From: CAYMKL01 sp964390805
GTDB lineage: Bacteria; Chloroflexota; Anaerolineae; VGOG01
NCBI GenBank assembly: GCA_964390805.1
Contig: CAYMKL010000223.1
Location: 1 to 5,325, forward strand
Direction: 5' to 3'
DNA length: 5,325 nt
In this document: positions 1 to 5,325 of the stretch, piece after piece
How the letters are laid out: the number at the start of each line of letters is the position of its first letter
How positions within the stretch are numbered: the first letter of the stretch is position 1
Program-made: the position numbers and the translations under genes
Notes under the pieces: model-generated
Databases searched by the model: none
What the model was told of the DNA's origin: nothing
What the model saw: the letters and a program-made list of their open reading frames with translations, nothing else

Positions 1-2
1 AG

Positions 3-938
3 ATCAATCATTTCCTCGACATGATCAAGATGAGCCGCGCATACAATACCTGGGTCAGTTACGCCTATGACCTGAAAGCCTTCTTCCACGCAATCCCAAA
101 ATCGCCGCAGGCCGTCACCAGACACGACTGTGTCACTTTCATGCAGCAGCAGGAGCAGGGCGGTTGCTCTGATGCCACCATCAACAGGCGCCTGGCTGCC
201 GTGTCATCTCTGTTCAGCGAACTCCATCTACTCGACCCCGTCCGCTATCCTCGAAACCCTGTCTCTCCCCGCAGAGGGCGACGAGGTTGGCGGCAGCCAA
301 GGCAGAGCCTGTACCGGAAACAGCCGCAGCGCCTGCCTGATGTCCTGTCGGACGACGCCCTTCGTGCCTTTCTGGGCGCTCTGCCTAGCTGGCGGGATCG
401 CACTCTGATTCTCTTGATGTGGCTAAGTTGTCTTCGGGTGAGCGAAGTCGTCGCCATCCGCTTTCAAGATATCGAATGCAGTCGACGCTCTATCCGCCTT
501 TCCACGACCAAGGGAAAAAAACCCAGAACCGTGTTCATGAGCCCGCTCACTTTCACCGCACTGAACCGATATCTGGACGAGGAGCGCAAGAACCTGTATC
601 CAGACGTAGACTACGTCTTTGTTGCGTTCAAAGGCAAAGCCCGTGGTCAACCACTCACTGCCAATGCAGTGCAGAAGATGATCTATTACTACGCCAAGAA
701 GTGCGGTCTCGATCACCTACATGCCCATCTGTTCCGTCATACCGGGATCACCCAGCTTATCCAGCAGGGCATGTCCGAGCCGGCTATCCGGGACATGGTA
801 GGGCATCGCAGCCCAGATTCCCTCCTACCCTACCTCCATCTCTGCGACGAGTTCGTGGAGCAAGAATTCCATCGAGCACAGGGAGCCCTGGATCATATGA
901 GCCCGGGCGATTTCTCGTTAGCTGGGGGTACGTCGTGA
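3..938 (+). CDS. Tyrosine recombinase, TnpA-like (5' partial)
   Basis: This is a site-specific DNA recombinase of the phage integrase / tyrosine recombinase family, expected to cut and rejoin DNA through a 3'-phosphotyrosine link. The frame is open to the left edge. The residues before the ATG at 21 (INHFLD) look like the start of the family's N-terminal SAM-like core-binding domain, so the true start is probably upstream. Counting from ATG 21 (305 aa), the core-binding part covers about residues 1-75 (SYAYDLKAFF, then INRRLAAVSSLF). An Arg-rich linker follows at 83-104, and the catalytic domain covers about 105-290. All catalytic residues are visible: R139 (CLRVSE), K164 (TKGKKPR), H236 and R239 (HLFRH), H262 (VGH) and Y271, with the usual nine-residue H-to-Y spacing. 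Its stop overlaps the next gene's GTG start by four bases, which implies one operon. The small size and the following ~640 aa recombinase suggest a Tn554 TnpA-type partner; that subfamily assignment is inference. Confidence 0.9.
   Translation: MNHFLDMIKMSRAYNTWVSYAYDLKAFFHAIPKSPQAVTRHDCVTFMQQQEQGGCSDATINRRLAAVSSLFSELHLLDPVRYPRNPVSPRRGRRGWRQPRQSLYRKQPQRLPDVLSDDALRAFLGALPSWRDRTLILLMWLSCLRVSEVVAIRFQDIECSRRSIRLSTTKGKKPRTVFMSPLTFTALNRYLDEERKNLYPDVDYVFVAFKGKARGQPLTANAVQKMIYYYAKKCGLDHLHAHLFRHTGITQLIQQGMSEPAIRDMVGHRSPDSLLPYLHLCDEFVEQEFHRAQGALDHMSPGDFSLAGGTS
924..929 (+). promoter_or_regulatory. Ribosome binding site deciding the GTG start of the second recombinase
   Basis: A G-rich run (GGGGGT) lies five bases upstream of the GTG at 935, inside the last codons of the first recombinase gene. 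It is a Shine-Dalgarno-like sequence at normal spacing. Together with the paralogue alignment, which begins at exactly this codon, it supports GTG 935 over any upstream start. Confidence 0.5.
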
Positions 939-943
939 TCCTC
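932..943 (+). repeat. 12-base junction motif, copy A (gtcgtgatcctc)
   Basis: This motif spans the stop of the first recombinase gene and the GTG start of the second. It matches exactly the sequence at 4792-4803, just past the end of the array. Here it is coding, so its conservation alone is not unusual; the extra copy past the last gene is. Confidence 0.6.
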
Positions 944-2875
944 GGTCGTGGCACTGCCCAGACAGACGAAGCCATCGTCGCCGAATACCAGCGGTTCCTG
1001 CATGATCATTGTCAGCTCACGTCCACACAGCTTCTCCAAGGGCTAGAACGTGCCCCTGGGGTCATGCGGCATCGCTTCTCGAAACCAATCGCCGGGTGGA
1101 CCGACGAGGAAATCATCGGCCTGTTGGGGAGCAGCCGACCATCTATGCGGCACAGGTTCAGTGGCTTCATAGCGTTTTTCCTCTTACGAGGGTACCGTCG
1201 TGCGACTTTCGACCTGCTGGGCTCGCTCCACGCCGATTTCGCCAGCCGGTACAAGATGGCCCTGAAGCCCTGGCGCCAGCGGCTCGAACAGGCTCGCGAC
1301 CAATTGCACTATGGCGCGCATACAGTCGGAGGAGAATTGAACTTGCTCGTTTGGCTCCTGGCAGTTGCGGCAAAGCCACTCCACGAATTGACCCGCGCCG
1401 ATTTTGACAGGTTCAGGGATGAATATCAGGCGTGGTATCGACAAACAGAACGATCCAAGACCAGGGGACGAGATTCCCGCGTGCATCGCCTGGAGCGCTA
1501 CCTGGTACACCTTGGAGTTATCCCTGAGGCAAGATTCGCCTTCCGCCACGAAGAGTATTTCAGCCACCTGCATGGCGAACCCAGCCGGGGAGCTATTCTC
1601 AGGTATATGCAGATGTGTGATGCCAGGTACAAGCGTCCGACGATCAGAGATTGTCGTAGAGCCATTGCCCATTTCTTCGAGTGGCTCCAGGAACACTACC
1701 CTGGCCACTCGCGCCTCGACGATGTGACACGAGCCACTGCCCTGGAGTATGCTCGGTACCTGAAGACCAAGGTTGAATGTGGCGATTACTCGCCGCTGTA
1801 TCGCAACCAGCTTTACAGAGCAGTCGGCCACTTCTTCGAATTCGCCATCGAGGAACGATTGCCCACATCGCCGAATCGCAACCCCTTTGCCAAAAGTGAT
1901 CTGCCTGTCGTTCCTGCACCAGTGCCACGCTACCTGGCAGACCACGAATTGCGCGTCGTGCTCGAGTACTGCCACGATGGTGCCACCCTGAAGGAACGAA
2001 CGATGGTGATCACTCTGCTACACACCGGTATCCGGGCGTCGGAACTGGCCGCTCTGCAAGCTGCCAACGTCTTGCAGATCCAGGGCCAGTGGAAGCTTCA
2101 CATTCGCCAGGGGAAAGGGCTGAAGGATCGCGTGATACCGCTTACCGCTCAATGCCTGGCTGTCCTCCAAGCCTGGCAAGAGGATGGCTGGGAACGTGTC
2201 AACGGTTTCCTCTTCACGCGCTTCGGCCAGCCCTGGAAAAGTGGGGGACCCATTGGCAAGATTGTCCGTGGAGTAGGCAACAGGCTGGATATCGAGGGTT
2301 TGACACCACATCGCTTCAGACATACCTTCGCCGTGGCGTTGCTCAACTACGGCATCCGCGAATCGGCTCTGCAGAAACTGATGGGCCATAGCAATCTGGA
2401 AATGACACTCCAATACGGTCGCATTCTCGACCGCACTGTCGAGCGGGAGTTCAACCGGGCAGTTGAGCGGATGCAGGTTGGGCCTGTGAGCTGGGTCCCC
2501 AACTTCTTCGCTCCCCACGACTACGCACTTTTCGCCGAAGACGCCACTGTAAACTGGATTCGCCTGCCTCACGGCTACTGCCGCCGCCACCACGGAATGC
2601 GCTGTGAGAGCGATGTCAAGTGTCTCCTCTGCGACCGGTTCAGAACCACACCGTTGGATCTCCCGGTACTCCAAGAGATGCGCCACCGATTTCTCAACCT
2701 TGGTATGCAGAGCAAGGCCGACGTCCTCAACTCGCACATCTACCAATTGGAAGAGGTAGCCGGGACGTTGGAAATCCCACCAGCCCGCCAAACATCGCAT
2801 CATTGGCGTCCTGGCCACGAAGATGTCAACCAGGAAACCGGTTACAGTCTGCCATCGTTCGGAGGTGCATCTTGA
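935..2875 (+). CDS. Long tyrosine recombinase, TnpB-like (copy 1)
   Basis: This is a 646 aa tyrosine recombinase, about twice the size of a Xer-type enzyme and close to Tn554 TnpB (about 630 aa). The start is GTG 935 (MILGRGTAQTDEAIV). It overlaps the previous stop as GTGA, and the downstream paralogue begins with the same residues. Residues 1-205 form an N-terminal extension of unknown fold. Residues about 212-320 look like a SAM-like core-binding domain (RRAIAHFFEWL, RAVGHFFEFAIEERL). The catalytic domain covers about 330-510 and has R367 (HTGIRASE), K394 (GKGLKDR), H459 and R462 (HRFRH), H485 (MGH) and Y494, so the set is complete. Beyond it is a Cys/His cluster (H546, C549, H552, C557, C563, C566; LPHGYC and CLLC), which probably binds zinc. 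Tight coupling on both sides suggests it works with its neighbours on the same DNA ends. The role in transposition is inferred from the family. Confidence 0.93.
   Translation: MILGRGTAQTDEAIVAEYQRFLHDHCQLTSTQLLQGLERAPGVMRHRFSKPIAGWTDEEIIGLLGSSRPSMRHRFSGFIAFFLLRGYRRATFDLLGSLHADFASRYKMALKPWRQRLEQARDQLHYGAHTVGGELNLLVWLLAVAAKPLHELTRADFDRFRDEYQAWYRQTERSKTRGRDSRVHRLERYLVHLGVIPEARFAFRHEEYFSHLHGEPSRGAILRYMQMCDARYKRPTIRDCRRAIAHFFEWLQEHYPGHSRLDDVTRATALEYARYLKTKVECGDYSPLYRNQLYRAVGHFFEFAIEERLPTSPNRNPFAKSDLPVVPAPVPRYLADHELRVVLEYCHDGATLKERTMVITLLHTGIRASELAALQAANVLQIQGQWKLHIRQGKGLKDRVIPLTAQCLAVLQAWQEDGWERVNGFLFTRFGQPWKSGGPIGKIVRGVGNRLDIEGLTPHRFRHTFAVALLNYGIRESALQKLMGHSNLEMTLQYGRILDRTVEREFNRAVERMQVGPVSWVPNFFAPHDYALFAEDATVNWIRLPHGYCRRHHGMRCESDVKCLLCDRFRTTPLDLPVLQEMRHRFLNLGMQSKADVLNSHIYQLEEVAGTLEIPPARQTSHHWRPGHEDVNQETGYSLPSFGGAS
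2861..2865 (+). promoter_or_regulatory. Ribosome binding site for the TTG-start third recombinase
   Basis: A clear GGAGG lies six bases before the TTG at 2872, within the 3' end of the preceding gene. This strong site offsets the weak TTG codon. It supports initiation here although the frame stays open upstream to 2620. Confidence 0.7.
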
Positions 2876-2880
2876 TCCTC
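2869..2880 (+). repeat. 12-base junction motif, copy B (degenerate: atcttgatcctc)
   Basis: This is the equivalent position at the second/third recombinase junction. It matches the motif at the last eight bases (tgatcctc) and at two of the first four. It contains the TTG start of the third gene. Confidence 0.5.
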
Positions 2881-4782
2881 GGCCGTGGCACCGCTCAGAC
2901 GGACGAAGCCATCGTCGCTGAATATCACCGGTTCCTGGAGGATCATTGCCAGGATCAGGCACAGACCACTCTTCGCAGCCTACAAAGCGCGCCCTGGGTC
3001 ATTCGGCAGCACCTCGGCAAACCAATCGCGGAGTGGACCGACCAGGAAATCGTCAACTTATGCAGAGCCAGAGCCGCACAGGTCCGCTATTTCTACTCAA
3101 CTTTCATGGCGTTTCTATTCCTTCGGGGCTACTATTGCCCTTCTTTCGATATGCTTCAGACCCTCTCTATCCGATTTACTCAGCGGTACAAGGCTGCCCT
3201 CAAGCCCTATCGCCAGCAGCTTGAACGGGCGCGAGATGAGCTCGATCATCGGTCTCCTACCGTCAGCAAAGAGTTAACTCTGCTGGTGTGGCTTCTAGCT
3301 ACTGCGAGAAAACCACTCGATGAATTGAGTCGCGTCGATTTCGACAATTTCAGAGATGAATACCAGGAATGGTATGGGCAATCCGGGCGCTCCAAGAGAA
3401 GTGATCTCAATCCGCGTGTGTCTCGTTTGGAAAACTACCTGGTCCACCTCGGTATCCTTCCCGAGTCGAAATTCGTTCCTGTGCACGAGCATCGCTTTGC
3501 CCGACTGCACCACGAACCTATTCGCCAGGCCATTTGCACCTACTTGGAGTGGCGGGAGACCAGATACCGTAACTCCACGTCGAACCCCCGTGACTCCCTG
3601 TTGCGCTTTTTCCTATGGTTCCAGGAGCACTACCCTGACCACTCTCGTCTCACCGAGGTCTCACGAACCGTCGCCCTGGAATACGCACGAGAGCTAAAGA
3701 TCGAAGTTGACGCTGGCACATACTCTCCCCGATACCAGAGGCATCTCTACAGGGACGTGCGTCTTTTCTTTGATTTCGCCATTGAGGAACGACTGGATAT
3801 CCCTCCGGACCGCAATCCCTTTGCCAAAGGCGATCTGCCCGCTGCCCCTGACTCGGTGCCCCGTTACGTGCCGGACCACGAACTACGCACCGTGCTCGAG
3901 TACTGCAACAATGGCTCTACGCTGAAGGAACGAACGATTGTGATCACTCTGCTCCACACCGGTATCCGGGCATCGGAGCTGGCCGCTCTGCAAGTCGGCG
4001 ATGTCGTGCAGATCCAGGGCCAGTGGAAGCTTCACATTCGTCAGGGAAAAGGGTTGAAGGCCCGGGTGATACCGCTTACCACCCAGTGCCTGGCTGTCCT
4101 CCAAGCCTGGCAAGAGGATGGCTGGGAGCGCGCCAACGATTTCCTCTTCACATACTTTGGCCGACCCTGGAAAGATGGGAGAGCCGTTGGCAACACCGTC
4201 CGTGGAATAGGCCGGAAAGTGGGCATTGAAGGATTGTCACCGCACCGCTTCAGACACACCTTCGCCGTGGCGCTGCTCAACTATGGCGTCCGCGAGTCAG
4301 TTCTGCAGAAGCTGATGGGCCACGTGAGTCTACGGATGACGCTCAAGTACGCTCGCGTTCTGGACCGCACTGTCGAGCAGGAGTTCAACCGGGCCGTTGA
4401 GCGGATGCAGACCGGATCCCTCGGCTGGGCTCCCAGCTTTTTCACTCCAGAGGACTACAGCATGCTCACCGAAGCCGAACCCCTGAATTGGATCCGTCTG
4501 CCCCACGGCTACTGCCGACGCCATCGCAGGCTCCACTGTGAAAGCGATGTCAAGTGCCTGCTTTGCGACCGCTTCTGTGCCTTGCCAGGCGATCTGCAGC
4601 GGCTGCAAGAGATGTGTGACCGGTTTCTCCAACTCGGCATGGAGGTCAAGGCTGACGTCGTCGCTTCTCACATCCGGCGACTGGAAGCAGGGACTGACGA
4701 CCTGCTGGCTCTCGAATCCGTTGAACTCCAATACCTCCCATGCTTTGACGAAACGCTCTTTTCGGAAGCCGTACTATGTTGA
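2872..4782 (+). CDS. Long tyrosine recombinase, TnpB-like (copy 2, paralogue of copy 1)
   Basis: This 636 aa tyrosine recombinase is collinear with the preceding 646 aa protein from the first residues (MILGRGTAQTDEAIVAEY) to about residue 605. Counted by eye, the catalytic domains share about four fifths of their residues; the N-terminal half is less similar. The start is TTG 2872, in a TTGA overlap with the previous stop and preceded by GGAGG. The catalytic set is complete: R366 (HTGIRASE), K393 (GKGLKAR), H458 and R461 (HRFRH), H484 (MGH) and Y493. The C-terminal Cys/His cluster is kept (H545, C548, C556, C562, C565), with an extra C569. The last 30 or so residues differ from copy 1. Both copies look functional, so this is a retained tandem duplicate rather than a decaying one. 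It may be a second subunit of a mixed recombinase complex, or it may have taken a new site specificity. No gene follows it on this strand within the window. Confidence 0.93.
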   Translation: MILGRGTAQTDEAIVAEYHRFLEDHCQDQAQTTLRSLQSAPWVIRQHLGKPIAEWTDQEIVNLCRARAAQVRYFYSTFMAFLFLRGYYCPSFDMLQTLSIRFTQRYKAALKPYRQQLERARDELDHRSPTVSKELTLLVWLLATARKPLDELSRVDFDNFRDEYQEWYGQSGRSKRSDLNPRVSRLENYLVHLGILPESKFVPVHEHRFARLHHEPIRQAICTYLEWRETRYRNSTSNPRDSLLRFFLWFQEHYPDHSRLTEVSRTVALEYARELKIEVDAGTYSPRYQRHLYRDVRLFFDFAIEERLDIPPDRNPFAKGDLPAAPDSVPRYVPDHELRTVLEYCNNGSTLKERTIVITLLHTGIRASELAALQVGDVVQIQGQWKLHIRQGKGLKARVIPLTTQCLAVLQAWQEDGWERANDFLFTYFGRPWKDGRAVGNTVRGIGRKVGIEGLSPHRFRHTFAVALLNYGVRESVLQKLMGHVSLRMTLKYARVLDRTVEQEFNRAVERMQTGSLGWAPSFFTPEDYSMLTEAEPLNWIRLPHGYCRRHRRLHCESDVKCLLCDRFCALPGDLQRLQEMCDRFLQLGMEVKADVVASHIRRLEAGTDDLLALESVELQYLPCFDETLFSEAVLC

Positions 4783-5325
4783 CACGTGTTTGTCGTGATC
4801 CTCTGAAAGTCTTGGTAGAGCCGAGGGGCTCCGTCGTCGTAGGGCCGCGGCAGTGTGGGCAACGCGCAGTGTTGTCCAAGTCCAGTGGACGGCACTGTCC
4901 ACACCCTTTTCCTCATCCGCTTGACATTTTTCGATTCTCCATATAATTTCCCCACGTGGGCTACAGCGCGATGCTCCATCGTCCCCTCGTAGACGGCGAA
5001 GTAGATCTTCACTCGCTGCGTCTGACCGAGCCTCCAGGTGCGGCGGCTGGCCTGCTGGATGAGGTAAACGGAGTACTCCGGCTCGTAGAAGATGGAGGTG
5101 GGGAACTCCACCAGGTCCAGGCCGGTCTGCACCAGGCGGGGATTGCAGACCAGCACGTCGAGACCTTCTCGGACGCGGCGATTCACCCAGGCCTCGCGTT
5201 TCCGAGTGGAGACGCCGCTTCTCAGGATGACCACGTGCAAGCCTGCTTTGGTGAGGAGCTCGGCCAGGCGGGGCTGGATGTCGCGGGTGGCCGTCTGGCG
5301 AACGAACAGCAGGACGCGGCGGTAT
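4668..5325 (-). CDS. SNF2-type helicase, C-terminal lobe (5' partial, 3' end frameshifted)
   Basis: This is the second RecA-like lobe of a superfamily 2 helicase/translocase of the SNF2 type, which uses ATP to move along duplex DNA. The frame is open through the right edge, so the ATPase lobe with Walker A and DEXH motifs lies outside. Visible in order are a motif IV-like segment (VLLFVRQTATRD, about 5315-5280), motif V (QTGLDL, about 5129-5112) and motif VI (QASRRTWRLGQ, 5054-5022). The family's usual YEGTMEHRAVAHVGK stretch follows. The helicase-like sequence ends around 4960. Beyond about 4912 this frame gives low-complexity residues without family character, while the neighbouring frame encodes a zinc ribbon (4850-4903), which suggests a one-base frameshift. 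The frame's stop at 4668 lies in the antisense of the third recombinase gene, so the true C-terminus is probably lost. It could belong to a phage, plasmid or restriction-like system; the window does not say which. Confidence 0.82.
   Translation of the reverse strand, partial: YRRVLLFVRQTATRDIQPRLAELLTKAGLHVVILRSGVSTRKREAWVNRRVREGLDVLVCNPRLVQTGLDLVEFPTSIFYEPEYSVYLIQQASRRTWRLGQTQRVKIYFAVYEGTMEHRAVAHVGKLYGESKNVKRMRKRVWTVPSTGLGQHCALPTLPRPYDDGAPRLYQDFQRITTNTCQHSTASEKSVSSKHGRYWSSTDSRASRSSVPASSRRM
4792..4803 (+). repeat. 12-base junction motif, copy C (exact, after the last recombinase)
   Basis: This is an exact copy of gtcgtgatcctc, ten bases after the stop of the third recombinase. In the start frame it reads GTG-ATC-CTC and then TGA, so it encodes nothing further. 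It sits where a further repeat unit would begin. It may be a relic of the duplication or part of the right end of the element. Confidence 0.5.
4797..4912 (-). pseudogene. Out-of-frame zinc-ribbon tail of the helicase
   Basis: In the frame one base away from the helicase, the minus strand encodes CGQC, ten residues, then CPHC (4903-4850), followed by RGPTTTEPLGSTKTF. This CxxC-x10-CxxC pattern is typical of a small zinc ribbon. A TGA at 4915-4913 in that frame means the shift from the helicase frame must fall in about 4912-4904, which is the run AGGAAAAGGG as read on the minus strand. Dropping one A would join RMRKG to CGQC smoothly. The coding sense seems to stop near the edge of the recombinase element. 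It may be a true mutation, a sequencing error, or slippage; which one cannot be told from one sequence. Confidence 0.5.
4885..4910 (+). terminator. Weak candidate hairpin terminator downstream of the recombinase array
   Basis: GTGGAC (4885-4890) and GTCCAC (4897-4902) form a six-base-pair stem with a six-base loop, followed by ACCC and four T residues (4907-4910). It is about 100 bases past the last recombinase stop. The stem is short, the T run is short and not immediately adjacent, and the site lies inside the convergent helicase reading frame, so it may be coincidental. Confidence 0.2.

Larger units (their letters stand above)
1..4803 (+). mobile_element. Tn554-like / trio-type tyrosine recombinase element (left end outside the window)
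   Basis: Three overlapping, catalytically complete tyrosine recombinase genes in one direction are the hallmark of site-specific transposons such as Tn554 (TnpA and TnpB) and of recombinase-in-trio elements. The array abuts the 3' end of an unrelated, convergent helicase gene whose reading frame runs into the last recombinase gene, as expected if an element had inserted there. The right boundary is placed at the 12-base motif near 4803 by inference. No terminal inverted repeat or target duplication can be tested because the left end is missing. A TnpC-like small gene is not present in the window. Confidence 0.6.
935..4803 (+). repeat. Tandem gene duplication (unit about 1.93 kb, two diverged copies)
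   Basis: Copy 1 (935-2871) and copy 2 (2872-4794) are collinear, each beginning with a GTG/TTG-ATCCTCGG start region. Nucleotide identity is uneven. Exact blocks of 34 bases (2073-2106 and 4007-4040) and 41 bases (2153-2193 and 4087-4127) sit among strongly diverged stretches. The unit lengths between start codons are 1937 and 1923 bases, the second measured to the motif at 4795. Confidence 0.85.

Noticed and set aside
1..20. Promoter or left end of the element at the window start
   Set aside because: The first bases are in frame with the recombinase and read as part of its N-terminal domain, so they are most likely coding.
419..934. Upstream in-frame extension of the second recombinase (to an ATG at 419)
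   Set aside because: This stretch is an out-of-frame reading of the first recombinase gene. Paralogue similarity starts exactly at GTG 935, with a ribosome site before it.
1184..1975. Minus-strand open frame of 263 codons
   Set aside because: It is a shadow of the second recombinase, whose plus-strand frame has clear domain and catalytic signatures.
2620..2871. Upstream in-frame extension of the third recombinase
   Set aside because: It overlaps the conserved 3' coding part of the second gene. The TTG at 2872 has GGAGG at proper spacing and matches the paralogue's start.
2018..2962. Long open frame of 314 codons on the minus strand
   Set aside because: It lies entirely opposite the recombinase genes, crosses their junction, and its translation shows no recognisable motif. 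A similar antisense frame occurs opposite the other copy, as expected from shared codon composition.
3..4782. Chromosomal XerC/XerD-type dimer resolution genes
   Set aside because: Xer enzymes are about 300 aa and are usually not in overlapping trios. The ~640 aa size with a C-terminal Cys cluster does not fit.
3..4782. Classical RIT element
   Set aside because: The three-recombinase overlap is similar, but the sizes (short, 646, 636 aa) and the close paralogy of the last two do not match the usual RIT composition. It is kept only as a comparison.
1..5325. CRISPR array, tRNA or rRNA genes
   Set aside because: No short regularly spaced repeats and no cloverleaf or rRNA-like sequence were seen; coding frames cover nearly the whole window.

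Overview
The window holds a one-directional array of three tyrosine (site-specific) recombinase genes on the plus strand. It is followed by the 3' part of a SNF2-type helicase gene on the opposite strand. The sequence is moderately GC-rich, uses GTG and TTG starts, and has tightly overlapping genes, so it is bacterial. The recombinase architecture and style would suit Chloroflexota or another deep-branching group, but nothing in the window fixes the taxon, so treat this as a weak guess.

Layout. (1) From the left edge to 938: a compact tyrosine recombinase, cut at its 5' end by the window, with a complete R-K-H-R-H-Y catalytic set. (2) 935-2875: a long (646 aa) recombinase starting at GTG in a 4-base GTGA overlap with gene 1. 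It has a complete catalytic set and a C-terminal Cys/His cluster. (3) 2872-4782: a 636 aa paralogue of gene 2, starting at TTG in a TTGA overlap with gene 2 and also catalytically complete. (4) 4668-5325, minus strand: the C-terminal helicase lobe (motifs IV, V and VI) of a SNF2-like protein whose N-terminal part lies beyond the right edge. Its 3' end appears frameshifted and runs into the antisense of gene 3. No stretch longer than 300 bases lacks a gene.

Interpretation. A short recombinase followed by a ~640 aa recombinase recalls TnpA and TnpB of Tn554-family transposons, which both act in Tn554 transposition. Here the usual third gene, the small non-recombinase TnpC, is not seen. Its place is taken by a second TnpB-type gene that arose by tandem duplication. 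The array also resembles recombinase-in-trio (RIT) elements in having three coupled recombinases, but the sizes (short, long, long) and the B/B' paralogy differ. The genes are probably co-transcribed and translationally coupled, and their products could act as a mixed recombinase complex.

The most interesting non-coding signal is a 12-base motif, gtcgtgatcctc. It spans the gene 1/gene 2 junction, recurs in degenerate form at the gene 2/gene 3 junction, and reappears exactly just after gene 3. It may mark the boundaries of the duplicated unit or the right end of the element. The left end of the element is outside the window, so its full extent, cargo and target site cannot be seen.
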